Assembly: GCA_016929195.1 (NCBI GenBank) | Contig: JAFGJG010000059.1 | Location: 1-36,842, forward strand | Origin: Thermoleophilaceae bacterium | GTDB taxonomy: Bacteria > Actinomycetota > Thermoleophilia > Solirubrobacterales > Thermoleophilaceae | Direction: 5' to 3' | DNA: 36,842 nt | Shown: in pieces, positions 24,001 to 32,653 of the stretch | How the letters are laid out: every line of letters begins with the position of its first letter | Numbering within the stretch: position 1 is the stretch's first letter | Position numbers and translations under genes: made by a program | Notes under the pieces: generated by a model | Told to the model about the DNA's origin: nothing | What the model saw: only the letters and a program-made list of their open reading frames with translations | Databases searched by the model: none

Positions 24001-25377
24001 CTAGTCCTTCGGGTCCACCCGGTCTGCGTATCCCTCGACGTTCCTCTGCTTGGCGCGGGCGATTCCGAGTGCGGCTTCGGGCACGTCCCCGGTGATCACT
24101 GAACCGGCCCCAGTGTACGCCCGATCCCCGACGTCGACGGGGGCCACGAGCGAGGTGTGGATCCCGGTCTTCACGCTCTCTCCGATGCTCGTGCGGTGCT
24201 TCCTGCGGCCGTCGTAGTTGGCCGTGATGGTGCTCGCCCCGAGGTTGCTCCCGGCGCCCACGTCCGCGTCGCCGATGTAGGACAGGTGCGGGATCTTGGC
24301 GCCCGCGCCCACGTCGGAGTTCTTCACCTCGACGAACGTCCCGACCTTGGCGCCCTCCCCCAGCACGGTGCCGGGGCGGAGGTAGGCGAACGGGCCCACG
24401 GTGGCGTCCGCGCCGACCTCGGACTCGACCACGTAGGAGTGGAGCACCCGCGCGCCGTCGGCGACGCGGGAGTCGATCACGGTCGCGTGGGGGCCGATCT
24501 CGGCACCCGCGCCCACGGCCGTGGCGCCCAGCAGGCTCACCCCCGGGCCGATCACCGTGTCCACCCCGATCTCGACACCCGCCTCCACGCGGGTGGTCTC
24601 GGGCTGGAGGAAGGTCACGCCGGCCTGCGCGTGCGCCTCGAGCAGCCGCTCCTGGGCGACCGCCTCGGCGCGCATCAGGTCCGCGCGGTCGTTGACGCCC
24701 AGGGCCCCGCTTGCGTCATCGGTCAGGTGCGTGACGATGCCCTTGCCGCGCTCGCTCAGGACGCCGATGGCGCCGGTGAGGTAGCGCTCGCCGTCCGACT
24801 CGCCGACGGTGTCGAGAGCGGACACGAGCGCGTCCGGCGCGAAGGCGTAGGTGCCGAGGTTGATCTCGCGGATCGCGAGCTCCTCCTCCGGAACGCCCTC
24901 CGGATGCTTCGTCTCGACGATCCGCTCCACCTGGCCGCCCCCGTTGCGGACGATGCGGCCGTAGCCGCTCGGGTCGAGCCTGTCGGTGGTGAGGATCGTG
25001 ACCGCCGCACCGTCGGCCCGATGCGCGTCGAGCAGTCCGGTGAGGTGCTTCGCCGAGACGAGCGGGTGGTCCCCTGAGAGCACGACGACGGGGCCGTTCG
25101 CGGATTCGATCTGCTCCCGCGCTGCGAGCACCGCGGAGCCCGTGCCCTCTCCATCGGTCTGCTCGGCCAGCTCGACGCCGTCGGGCAGGCCCTCCGCCAC
25201 GCCGTCCCCGGGACGGACGACGCAGACGATGCGGTCCGCGCCCGCCTCGCGACCGGCGTCAACCACCCACTCGAGCATGGGCTTCCCACAGACGCGGTGA
25301 AGCACCTTCGGCAGCTCCGAGCGCATCCGAGTCCCCCGCCCGGCGGCCATGATCAGGACCGTGAAGGGCTCAGCCAT
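24001..25377 (-). CDS. glmU: Bifunctional GlmU (UDP-GlcNAc pyrophosphorylase / GlcN-1-P acetyltransferase)
   Basis: The 458-residue protein has an N-terminal uridylyltransferase domain (MAAGRGTRMRSELPKVLH at 10-27; GDHPLV at 102-107) and a C-terminal left-handed beta-helix acetyltransferase domain (about 250-440) with IPHLSYIGDADVG, STITANYDG and the SLVAPVDVG region. It makes UDP-GlcNAc for peptidoglycan in two steps. The ATG at 25375-25377 is chosen because the conserved domain begins there and TACGCT (25387-25392) lies 9 bases upstream. A longer in-frame ORF to 25593 would run through the tRNA-Gln gene. Confidence 0.97.
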   Translation of the reverse strand: MAEPFTVLIMAAGRGTRMRSELPKVLHRVCGKPMLEWVVDAGREAGADRIVCVVRPGDGVAEGLPDGVELAEQTDGEGTGSAVLAAREQIESANGPVVVLSGDHPLVSAKHLTGLLDAHRADGAAVTILTTDRLDPSGYGRIVRNGGGQVERIVETKHPEGVPEEELAIREINLGTYAFAPDALVSALDTVGESDGERYLTGAIGVLSERGKGIVTHLTDDASGALGVNDRADLMRAEAVAQERLLEAHAQAGVTFLQPETTRVEAGVEIGVDTVIGPGVSLLGATAVGAGAEIGPHATVIDSRVADGARVLHSYVVESEVGADATVGPFAYLRPGTVLGEGAKVGTFVEVKNSDVGAGAKIPHLSYIGDADVGAGSNLGASTITANYDGRRKHRTSIGESVKTGIHTSLVAPVDVGDRAYTGAGSVITGDVPEAALGIARAKQRNVEGYADRVDPKD

Positions 25378-25497
25378 TCGGACTTGAGCGTACCGCCGGA
25401 GAGGGCGCTGAGCGAGGGCCGGGAGACCTCCCTCAGTCGAGTCGTGGACATTTCTCGCCACATTGGCCACTTTTGTCCACGAGTCGGTGGAAGGAGG

Positions 25498-25568
25498 CTG
25501 GGGAGGGAGGAATCGGACCCCCATTTCGTGGACCAAAACCACGCGTCTTGCCATTAGACCACTCCCCA
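25498..25568 (-). tRNA. tRNA-Gln (anticodon UUG)
   Basis: The 71-base minus-strand cloverleaf has acceptor TGGGGAG/CTCCCCA, D arm GTCT...AGAC, anticodon stem CGTGG/CCACG with loop TTTTGGT (anticodon TTG) and T arm GGGGG/CCTCC with loop TCCGATT (one G-U pair). The discriminator is G and CCA is not encoded. The weak U1-A72 pair and G73 fit tRNA-Gln. Confidence 0.93.
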
Positions 25569-25606
25569 CCGAGCGTGCCGGCGAAGGTACCACCGGCAGT
25601 TTCGGC

Positions 25607-26914
25607 TCAGCGGTCCTTGCGTTCGAGCGGCACGCGGCCGGCTTCGGCGCCCGCCTCTTGGGCAGGGCCGCCGGGCGGGTGGATGCCGAGCACGCGCATC
25701 GCCTTCAGGCCGAGCGACAGGCGCTCGCGCCCGTCGGTCGACGACACGTCCAGGCCGCTCAGCTCGCGCACCCGCTCCAGGCGATAGCGGATCGTGTGGC
25801 GGTGGGTGAAGAGCCGCTCGGCCGTGCGCGCGACGTTGCCGTCCGCGTCGAGGAAGCTCTCGACCGTCCGCACCAGCTCGGTCTCGTACTGCTCGTCGTA
25901 GTCAACGAGCGGCGCGACGGTCTCGTCGAAGAAGCCCTGCAGCTCGCTCGGGTCCTCGCTCATGGCGGGCAGCAGCAGGCGGTAGGCGCCGGTCTCCTCG
26001 AAGGAGAGCTGCTCGAGGCCGCGCGCCTCGGCGACGTTCGCGGCGAGCAGCGCCTCGGTGCCCGCGCGGTGGAGGTCGGCGGGATCCTGCGCGTGGCGGC
26101 TGATCGCGACCGTGAGCACGTGGCCGGGCAGGCCGGCCTCGAGCTCGCTGCGAACGGCGTCGGCCACGCGGCGGCCCGCCGCGGCGTCGGGCCCGGGCGC
26201 CACGATCACGAGCTCGCGGCCGCCCATGGGGCCGCCGTCCCCGTTCGCCGAGCGCGCGTGGCGCGCGACCCAGCCGGCCGAGGCCAGGGCGGTGAGCGAC
26301 CCGCGCTCGATCGCACGGGCGCCGCGCTCGGCGACGGTCAGGACGCGAGCGCGCCAGTCGCCCTCCTCGGGATGCTGCGGCCGCGCCCGGGCCACCAGCA
26401 CGATCGCGCCGGCGGACAGGTCGCAGCCCAGCTCGGCCGCGCGCGCCGCGACCGTCTCCGCGTCGGGGATCCGCCGTGCCAGGAGGTCGTCCACGAAGTC
26501 GGCCACCGCCGCCTCGGTCGCACGCTCGGGCGCCTTGGCGCGATCCACCTCGAGGCCGATCAGGTTCGCCACGAGCCTCATCAGCGCCGACGGCGGCTCG
26601 GCGCCGCGGGTGCGGAAGCGCAGCTCGCCCACCGACGTGTCGGCCACCGTCAGGTCCACCGCGCGGGTGTCGCCCTCGAGGCCCATGACCGCCCGCTCGT
26701 CCTCGCGGGAGGCGCACGCGACGGCCAGGATGCTCCGGCGCGCGTCGAGGACGATCACGCTCGCGTCGAGCGCACGGCCGGCCGCGCGGGCGACGCTGGG
26801 CAGGCCGGCGCCGGCCTCGACCGCCTCCGAGACCTCCTCCAGCGCTTCCAGAAACGAACGCGGCTCGTCGATGAGCTCGCCGGCCGCGCTCGCCGGTTCG
26901 TGCGAGACCGGCAT
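25607..26914 (-). CDS. PucR/CdaR-type transcriptional regulator
   Basis: The 435-residue protein has the C-terminal PucR helix-turn-helix (about 365-400: SFLDADGNVARTAERLFTHRHTIRYRLERVREL), preceded by a GGDEF-like degenerate middle region. An N-terminal segment (about 40-125) could be a GAF-like sensor. Such regulators control catabolic operons in response to small molecules; the ligand and targets here are unknown. TACCCT (26922-26927, minus strand) lies 7 bases before the ATG. The gene sits between tRNA-Gln and a small membrane-protein gene. Confidence 0.87.
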   Translation of the reverse strand: MPVSHEPASAAGELIDEPRSFLEALEEVSEAVEAGAGLPSVARAAGRALDASVIVLDARRSILAVACASREDERAVMGLEGDTRAVDLTVADTSVGELRFRTRGAEPPSALMRLVANLIGLEVDRAKAPERATEAAVADFVDDLLARRIPDAETVAARAAELGCDLSAGAIVLVARARPQHPEEGDWRARVLTVAERGARAIERGSLTALASAGWVARHARSANGDGGPMGGRELVIVAPGPDAAAGRRVADAVRSELEAGLPGHVLTVAISRHAQDPADLHRAGTEALLAANVAEARGLEQLSFEETGAYRLLLPAMSEDPSELQGFFDETVAPLVDYDEQYETELVRTVESFLDADGNVARTAERLFTHRHTIRYRLERVRELSGLDVSSTDGRERLSLGLKAMRVLGIHPPGGPAQEAGAEAGRVPLERKDR

Positions 26915-26948
26915 CCCCTCAAGGGTACTGCCGACCAGGCCGCGCGCC

Positions 26949-27167
26949 CTATGCGTACTGGTCGTAGCTCCAGACCACCGCGAGGCCGATCGCGGTGCCG
27001 ACCCCGAGCAGGGTGGCGAGGATGAAGAGCGTCAGGAAGCTCGCCGCGACCTTCTCCCACATCCGGCCGTAGCAGCGCCAGGCGGGCATGACGATCAGCC
27101 CGACGTAGCTCGACACCACCAGGCCGCTGGCGAGGGCGATCGTGAGCTCTGTGGTGGTCAGGTCCAT
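26949..27167 (-). CDS. Small two-helix membrane protein
   Basis: The 72-residue protein has two hydrophobic segments (about 8-28 and 44-66) around a short charged loop (RCYGRMWEKV). The family is not recognised. Its ATG shares one base with the TGA stop of the DedA-PAP2 gene (TGATG at 27165-27169), so it is almost certainly translated after that gene and may work with it in the membrane. Confidence 0.7.
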   Translation of the reverse strand: MDLTTTELTIALASGLVVSSYVGLIVMPAWRCYGRMWEKVAASFLTLFILATLLGVGTAIGLAVVWSYDQYA

Positions 27168-28699
27168 CAGCGAGGGGACGGCGCGGGATCGCGCCCATTG
27201 TTGCGGACCTCTCTGACGACGAGCGCGAGCGTGGCCACCAGGCCGAAGATCGCGGCGCCCAGCGCCCAGCCGGCGGCGACATCCGACCAGAAGTGGGCGC
27301 GCAGGTAGACGCGCGTGAGCCCGATCGCGGCGCAGAGCAGCACGGAGCCGGTCACGATCGCCGCCTGGCTCGGCAGGCCGCGTTCTCGCGTGACCGCGTA
27401 GGCCGTGGCCACCCAGGCCGTGGCGTATGCCGCGTGCGCGCTCGGGAACGACGACTCGCTCGTCGGCACGAGCGGACCCGCTGGGCGCGAGCGCTCGATC
27501 GCGTCCTTCGCGATGTCGACCGCGAACACGATCACCGCGAAGCCCAGGATCAGCAGCGCGGCGTCGACCGGCCGGCTGCGCGTGGCGAGGTAGAGGGCGG
27601 CGACGGCCAGCAGGATGCTCACGGCGGTAAACGACCCGAGGTCGGTGACCGCCTTCGCGACGTCGATCGCCATGTCGTTCCGCGTGTGCCGGCCGACGTC
27701 GAAGAGCTCGCGGTCGAGCGGCGTGAGCCCGGGGTCGCGCGAGAGCGTGACCGTGTAGAGCGTGAAGACGTACGCCCCGCCGCCGGCCACCGCCATCGCC
27801 GTGACCAGCTTGATGCTCAGCCACTCGGATACGAAGCGCACCTCGGGGCCCAGCAGCCGGTGCAGCCAGCGCCCCGCCACCACCAGCGGGCGCACGAGCG
27901 GATGCCGCTCGCGGGCGAGGAACCAGTCGCGGATCTCGTCCCGGCGGCGGTAGGCGACCACGACACCCACGATCACGGCGACGGTCAGGCCGAAGCCGAA
28001 CACCGCCTGGCCGGCGATGTGGGCGACCTGGTCGAAGGAGCGCCAGAAGACGTAGCCGAGCACGCAGAAGGCGGTGGCCCAGAGCCCGGTGCCGACGACG
28101 CTGAACGGGATGAAGCGCCCGTAGGGGAGGCGCGACGCGCCCGCGATGAACGGCGCCAGGGCCCGGACCAGCCCGATGAAGCGCCCGACCAGGATCGTCT
28201 TGCCGCCGTGGCGGTCGAAGTACCCCTCCACCTGCTCGAGCCGCTCGTGGGTGATCTTCACGCGCGGGCCGTTGCGCTCGAGGAAGTCGCGGCCGAGCCG
28301 GCGGCCGATGTAGAAGCTGGTCGTGTCACCGAGCACGGCGCAGATCCAGACGAGCCCGATCAGCGGGAGCAGGTCGATCTCCCCCTGCCCCGCGATCACG
28401 CCGCCCGCGATCACGACGGTCTCGCCGGGCGCGACGAGACCGACGAACGCGCCGGTCTCGAGGAAGGCCATCACGCCCACCAGCACGTACGTCCATGCGC
28501 CGAGCGTCTCGGCGATATCCCCGATCAGCTGCTTCGGGTCCGGGAGCTCGGAGAGCACGCCGCTCGCGTAGACGACGAGCGCGAGCGCCACCAGCACGAG
28601 CCCGGCCTTCCGCTCGAGCTCCAGGCGGCGCCACCGCCAGGCGACGAACCCGGCCATGGTCGCCGCCGCAACGGCCGCTGCGATCTGGCCCGCTGACAC
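27167..28699 (-). CDS. DedA family - PAP2 phosphatase fusion protein
   Basis: The 510-residue membrane protein has two domains. The N-terminal DedA/VTT domain (about 65-235) has FLETGAFVGLVAPGETVVI, GDTTSFYIGRRLG and GRFIGLVRALAPFIAGASRLPYGRF. The C-terminal PAP2 domain (about 300-500) has the phosphatase motifs KDAIERSRP (398-406), FPSAHA (418-423) and RVYLRAHFWSDVAAG (463-477). DedA proteins are linked to lipid-carrier recycling and PAP2 enzymes remove phosphate from lipid pyrophosphates. The fusion could therefore dephosphorylate and flip undecaprenyl pyrophosphate (inference). The GTG start has TACAGT (28707-28712, minus strand) 7 bases upstream. Together with its small partner and the PucR regulator, it lies between ispE and glmU. 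Confidence 0.9.
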   Translation of the reverse strand: MSAGQIAAAVAAATMAGFVAWRWRRLELERKAGLVLVALALVVYASGVLSELPDPKQLIGDIAETLGAWTYVLVGVMAFLETGAFVGLVAPGETVVIAGGVIAGQGEIDLLPLIGLVWICAVLGDTTSFYIGRRLGRDFLERNGPRVKITHERLEQVEGYFDRHGGKTILVGRFIGLVRALAPFIAGASRLPYGRFIPFSVVGTGLWATAFCVLGYVFWRSFDQVAHIAGQAVFGFGLTVAVIVGVVVAYRRRDEIRDWFLARERHPLVRPLVVAGRWLHRLLGPEVRFVSEWLSIKLVTAMAVAGGGAYVFTLYTVTLSRDPGLTPLDRELFDVGRHTRNDMAIDVAKAVTDLGSFTAVSILLAVAALYLATRSRPVDAALLILGFAVIVFAVDIAKDAIERSRPAGPLVPTSESSFPSAHAAYATAWVATAYAVTRERGLPSQAAIVTGSVLLCAAIGLTRVYLRAHFWSDVAAGWALGAAIFGLVATLALVVREVRNNGRDPAPSPR

Positions 28700-28716
28700 G
28701 GCCAGGACTGTAGGCG

Positions 28717-29538
28717 TCAGGCCGCGCGCAGCCGCGTTGGCAGCGCGCCGGGGATCGCCTCGGCGGCCGCGCGCGCGGCGTCCGCGCCGCGGAACAGGCC
28801 GAAGCAGGTCGGGCCCGATCCGCTGACGCCCACGCCGAGCGCTCCGGCCCGGCGCAGCGCGTCCAGCGCGCCCGCGATGTCCGGCAGGAGCGCGCGCGCC
28901 GCCGGCTCCAGGTCGTTCTCGAGGATGCCCGCGAGCTGCTCCGCTCCGGCACCGGCCAGCGCCCGCAGCGGCCCGGGGTCGAGCCGCTCGCGCCAGCCTC
29001 CGGCCCGGTCGAGCTCCGCGTACACGGCGCCCGCCGAGAGGCCGCGCTCGTCCGGCACGAGGACGAGGTCCACGGGCGCGAGCTCGATCGGCTCGATCAC
29101 CTCGCCGGTGCCGGTGACCACGGCGTGTGCCGGCTCGACCTGGCTCGGCACGTCGGACCCGAGGCCGGCCGCGAGCTCGCGCAGCTCACCCGCGCCGACC
29201 TGCGCGCCGGCCAGCCGGCCGGCCGCGCGCAGAGCCGCGGCGGCGTCCGCGCTGCCGCCGCCGAGCCCGGCCGCGACCGGGATCCGCTTGTCGATCCGCA
29301 CCTCGAGCGGCGGAAGGTCCGGCAGCCTGCGCTCCCGCAGCTCGCGCACCGCGAGCGCGGCGAGGTTCTCGCCGTCCACGCCGGGGCAGACGACCCGGTC
29401 CTCGTCCGCCTCCTCGACCTCGACCAGGTCGGCGAGCTCGAGCGAGGCGAACAGCGACGCGATCGGGTGCATCCCGCCATCCGGCGGCCCGACCTGGAGG
29501 ACCAGGTTGAGCTTCGCGGGCGCGACCTCGGCGATCAC
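28717..29538 (-). CDS. ispE: 4-diphosphocytidyl-2-C-methyl-D-erythritol kinase
   Basis: The 273-residue GHMP kinase has PAKLNLVLQVG at the N-terminus (Lys9), the ATP motif PVAAGLGGGSADAAAAL (87-103) with GSDVPSQ (Asp129), and the C-terminal GVGVSGSGPTCFGLF motif. It phosphorylates CDP-methylerythritol in the MEP isoprenoid pathway. The GTG start overlaps the rsmA TGA stop (GTGA at 29535-29538). The order metG-tatD-rsmA-ispE is a conserved bacterial neighbourhood. Confidence 0.95.
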   Translation of the reverse strand: MIAEVAPAKLNLVLQVGPPDGGMHPIASLFASLELADLVEVEEADEDRVVCPGVDGENLAALAVRELRERRLPDLPPLEVRIDKRIPVAAGLGGGSADAAAALRAAGRLAGAQVGAGELRELAAGLGSDVPSQVEPAHAVVTGTGEVIEPIELAPVDLVLVPDERGLSAGAVYAELDRAGGWRERLDPGPLRALAGAGAEQLAGILENDLEPAARALLPDIAGALDALRRAGALGVGVSGSGPTCFGLFRGADAARAAAEAIPGALPTRLRAA

Positions 29539-30359
29539 GCGAGCGCCTGCGCCAAGCGGGTCCAGTCCTCGGGGGCGAGCCGCTCCGCCCGGGCGTCGGC
29601 CGGATGGCCGAGCCCCTCGAGGGCGGCGCGCGCGGCGTCCCGCACCCCGGGCGCCGCGCCGGGCGCGAGCGCCAGCGAGCCGGCCAGCGCCTTGCGGCGG
29701 TGTGCGAAGCCCGCGTGCACGAGGTCCCGGACCGCCTCGGGCGGCGCCGGCCCCGTCCGCCGCATCGTCACGAGCACCGAGTCCACATGAGGCGCCGGGT
29801 GAAAGACGGTTCGCGGCACCTTCCGGAGAACGCGGACTTCGCACGCGAGCTGTGCGAGGACCGAGCTCGCGCCGTACGTGCGGCCGCCGGGCCCGGCCGC
29901 GAGCCGCTCCCCCACCTCGCGCTGCACCATCGCGACCCACAGCCCGGCGTCCGGCAGCTCCACGACGGACTTGAGCAGCACCGTCGCGGCGACGCCGTAG
30001 GGCAGGTTCGCCACCACCTTCGTGGGGACCGGGTCGAGCGCGGCGAGGTCGAGCTTCACCGCGTCGGCCAGGTGCAGCGTCGTGTTGCCGAAGGGCGCCA
30101 GCGCGTCGGCCAGGGCGGGCTCGAGCGAGCGGTCCACCTCCACCACGTGCAGGTGGCCGACGCGCGCGGCCAGGTGCTCGGACAGCACCCCCAGCCCGCC
30201 GCCCACCTCGAGCACGACGTCCGCCGGGTCGAGCTCGGACGCCCGTTCGATGACGCCCAGGACGTTGTCGTCGATCAGGAAGTTCTGGCCGAGCTCGCGG
30301 TTGGGCCTGACCTCGAACCGCCGCAGGCGGCGCAGGCTGGCCTGGCGCGGCTCGCTCAC
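29535..30359 (-). CDS. rsmA: 16S rRNA (adenine(1518)/(1519)-N(6))-dimethyltransferase
   Basis: The 274-residue protein (KsgA) has LGQNFLIDDNVL near the N-terminus, the SAM-binding VLEVGGGLGVLSEHL (49-63), Glu74 in VVEVD and the catalytic NLPY (118-121). The C-terminal small domain is present. It dimethylates two adjacent adenines near the 3' end of 16S rRNA late in 30S assembly. The GTG start overlaps the tatD stop (GTGA at 30356-30359), and the gene's own stop overlaps ispE. Translation of the three genes is chained. Confidence 0.95.
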   Translation of the reverse strand: MSEPRQASLRRLRRFEVRPNRELGQNFLIDDNVLGVIERASELDPADVVLEVGGGLGVLSEHLAARVGHLHVVEVDRSLEPALADALAPFGNTTLHLADAVKLDLAALDPVPTKVVANLPYGVAATVLLKSVVELPDAGLWVAMVQREVGERLAAGPGGRTYGASSVLAQLACEVRVLRKVPRTVFHPAPHVDSVLVTMRRTGPAPPEAVRDLVHAGFAHRRKALAGSLALAPGAAPGVRDAARAALEGLGHPADARAERLAPEDWTRLAQALA

Positions 30360-31108
30360 CAGCGGAGCACCCGCGCGGCGTTGGCCTCGATGCTGCGCTC
30401 GAGCTCCTCGTAGGGGACCCCGCGCAGCTCCGCCATGTGACGAGCGGTGTGGACCACGTTCGCGGGCTCGTTGGGCTTGCCGCGCAGCGGCTGGGGCGAC
30501 AGGTACGGCGAGTCGGTCTCCACGAGCAGCAGCTCCGCCGGCACCCGGCGGGCCGCCTCCTGGAGCTCGGCCGCCTTCGGGTAGGTCACGTTGCCGGCGA
30601 AGGAGCAGAGGTACCCGCGCTCGACGCACTCCTCGAGCCGGTCCGGCGCCGAGAAGCAGTGGAGGATGACCGCGGCGAGCGCGCCGGAGTGCTCGCGCAG
30701 GAGCGCGAACGTGTCGTCCTCCGCCGCCCGCGTGTGGATCGCGACCGGGAGGCCGAGCCGCGCCGCGAGCTCGAGCTGCGCCTCGAAGGCGCGCAGCTGG
30801 TCGTCCCGCGGCGCGCGGTCGCGGTAGTAGTCGAGCCCTGTCTCCCCGATCGCGCGCACCTGCGGGTCCGCCGCCGCGCGCTCGATCTCCTCGAGGTCCG
30901 CCTGCCCGAAGCCCTCCGTCTCGTGCGGGTGGCGCCCGACGATCGCGACGACCTCGGCGCGCTCCCGCGCCGTTGCGAGGGCCCGCCCGATCGAGGGCCC
31001 GTCCGTGCCGACCGTCGCGACCCGCGTGACCCCCGCGGCGAGCGCCCGCTCGACGAGCTCACCGTCCGGCGGCTCGCAGAAGTCGAGGTGGCAGTGGGTG
31101 TCGACCAC
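30356..31108 (-). CDS. tatD: TatD family metal-dependent deoxyribonuclease/hydrolase
   Basis: The 250-residue TIM-barrel hydrolase starts VDTHCHLDF (metal His5 and His7) and carries AIGETGLDYYRD (metal Glu), AIHTR, ILHCFS and VETDSPYLSP (metal Asp). Family members are Mg-dependent 3'-5' exonucleases and DNases. The GTG at 31106-31108 is chosen because the first conserved strand begins right there. It is 10 bases after the metG stop. Confidence 0.93.
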   Translation of the reverse strand: MVDTHCHLDFCEPPDGELVERALAAGVTRVATVGTDGPSIGRALATARERAEVVAIVGRHPHETEGFGQADLEEIERAAADPQVRAIGETGLDYYRDRAPRDDQLRAFEAQLELAARLGLPVAIHTRAAEDDTFALLREHSGALAAVILHCFSAPDRLEECVERGYLCSFAGNVTYPKAAELQEAARRVPAELLLVETDSPYLSPQPLRGKPNEPANVVHTARHMAELRGVPYEELERSIEANAARVLRW

Positions 31109-31118
31109 GCCCCGGCCG

Positions 31119-32642
31119 TCAGGCTGCCGTGACCTCGGTCGGCTCGACGCGCGGGAAGAGCTGCCCCGGCTCGGAGGTGGTCGCCCCGCCGGGCGCGGCG
31201 CCGAGGCGCGCCCTGCCGAGGTCGGGGTCCTCGTTCCCGAGCGCCGCGAGCAGCCGCTCAGCCGAGGCGGGCATGAACGCCAGGAGCAGCACGGACACCA
31301 CTCGCAGCCCCTCGGCGAGCGAGTAGAGGACCTCGTCCAGGCGCTCGGCCTGGCCCTCGTCCTTCGCGAGCTGCCACGGCTGCTCGTCCTGCACGTAGCG
31401 GTTGAGGCGCTTGACGCGCTGCCAGATCTCGTCGAGCGCGAGCGAGGGCTCGACCCTGTCGAGCAGGCCCGACACCGTCTCGGCCAGCCCCTCGAAGTCG
31501 CCCACGAGCTCGGGATCCGGCGTGGCATCCGGAACCACGCCGTCCCGGTAGCGGCCGACCATCGCGAGGGTGCGGCTCGCCAGGTTGCCGTACTCGTTGG
31601 CCAGCTCGGTCGTGTAGCGCTTCTCGAAGCCCTCCGGAGAGACCTCGCCGTCCTGGCCGAAGCGCACCTCGCGCAGGGCGTAGTAGCGCAGCGCGTCGGC
31701 CCCGTAGAGCTCCACCACCTCGAACGGCTCGATCACGTTCCCGAGCGACTTGGACATCTTGTGCTCGCCGAGCAGCAGGAAGCCGTGGACCCCGACCTGC
31801 CGCGGCACCTCGATCTCCGCCGCCATCAGCATCGCCGGCCAGATGACGGCGTGGAACTTGAGGATGTCCTTGCCGATCAGGTGGAGGTCGGCCGGCCAGA
31901 AGCGGTCGGTCAGATCCTCGCCCTCACGCGCGTAGGAAAGCGCCGTGTAGTAGTTCAGAAGCGCGTCGATCCAGACGTACACGACCTGCGACTGGTCCCA
32001 CGGCACGGGCACGCCCCACTTGAGGCGCGAGCGGCTCAGCGAGAGGTCCTGGAGCCCGCTCTGAATGAACGACAGGGCCTCGTTGAACCGCTCCTGCGGG
32101 ACGACGAAGTCGGGCCGCTCGGCGTACAGCCGCTCGAGCGGCTCCTGGAACGCCGACAGCCGGAAGAACCAGTTGTCCTCCTTGCGCCACTCGAGCGGGA
32201 TCCTGTGGATCGCGCAGGTGTTGCCCTCCTCGATCTCCGAGTCCGTCTTGAAGTCGGCGCAGCGCGGGCAGAACCAGCCCTCGTAGGTGCCCTCGAAGAC
32301 GTGCCCGTTGTCGTGGATCCGCTGCACGACCTCGGCCACCTTCTCGAGGTGCTCGGGGTCGGTCGTGCGGATGAAGAAGTCGTTCGTGGCGTTCAGCGCC
32401 GCCGCCAGCTCCTTGAACCGGACGGCGTTGCGGTCGCCCAGCTCGCGCGGTGTGATCCCGAGCGCCTCGGCGGCCTGGGCCACAGGCTCGCCGTGCTCGT
32501 CGGTCCCGGTGAGGAAGAAGACATCCTCGCCGCGCTGACGCATGTGCCGCGCCAGCACGTCGGCCGCGATCGTCGTGTACGCGTGCCCCAGATGGGGCTC
32601 GCCGTTCACGTAGTAGATCGGCGTCGTCACGTAGTAGGACAC
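31119..32642 (-). CDS. metG: Methionyl-tRNA synthetase
   Basis: The 507-residue protein has the HIGH-type motif PHLGHAYT (16-23), the zinc-binding insert FCPRCADFKTDSEIEEG with a further Cys and His, the KMSKS motif near 294-298 (GEHKMSKSLGN) and the anticodon-binding helical domain. There is no C-terminal EMAP-type dimer domain, as in short actinobacterial MetRS. It charges tRNA-Met. The GTG at 32640-32642 starts the conserved SYYVTTPIYYVNG. TAGCAT (32651-32656) lies 8 bases upstream and begins with the TAG stop of the M23 peptidase gene. Confidence 0.96.
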   Translation of the reverse strand: MSYYVTTPIYYVNGEPHLGHAYTTIAADVLARHMRQRGEDVFFLTGTDEHGEPVAQAAEALGITPRELGDRNAVRFKELAAALNATNDFFIRTTDPEHLEKVAEVVQRIHDNGHVFEGTYEGWFCPRCADFKTDSEIEEGNTCAIHRIPLEWRKEDNWFFRLSAFQEPLERLYAERPDFVVPQERFNEALSFIQSGLQDLSLSRSRLKWGVPVPWDQSQVVYVWIDALLNYYTALSYAREGEDLTDRFWPADLHLIGKDILKFHAVIWPAMLMAAEIEVPRQVGVHGFLLLGEHKMSKSLGNVIEPFEVVELYGADALRYYALREVRFGQDGEVSPEGFEKRYTTELANEYGNLASRTLAMVGRYRDGVVPDATPDPELVGDFEGLAETVSGLLDRVEPSLALDEIWQRVKRLNRYVQDEQPWQLAKDEGQAERLDEVLYSLAEGLRVVSVLLLAFMPASAERLLAALGNEDPDLGRARLGAAPGGATTSEPGQLFPRVEPTEVTAA

Positions 32643-32653
32643 GGAGATCGATG

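Noticed and set aside
24001-25593. 530-codon version of glmU
   Set aside because: The extension crosses the tRNA-Gln gene. GlmU homology begins at the ATG at 25377, which has a TACGCT element upstream.
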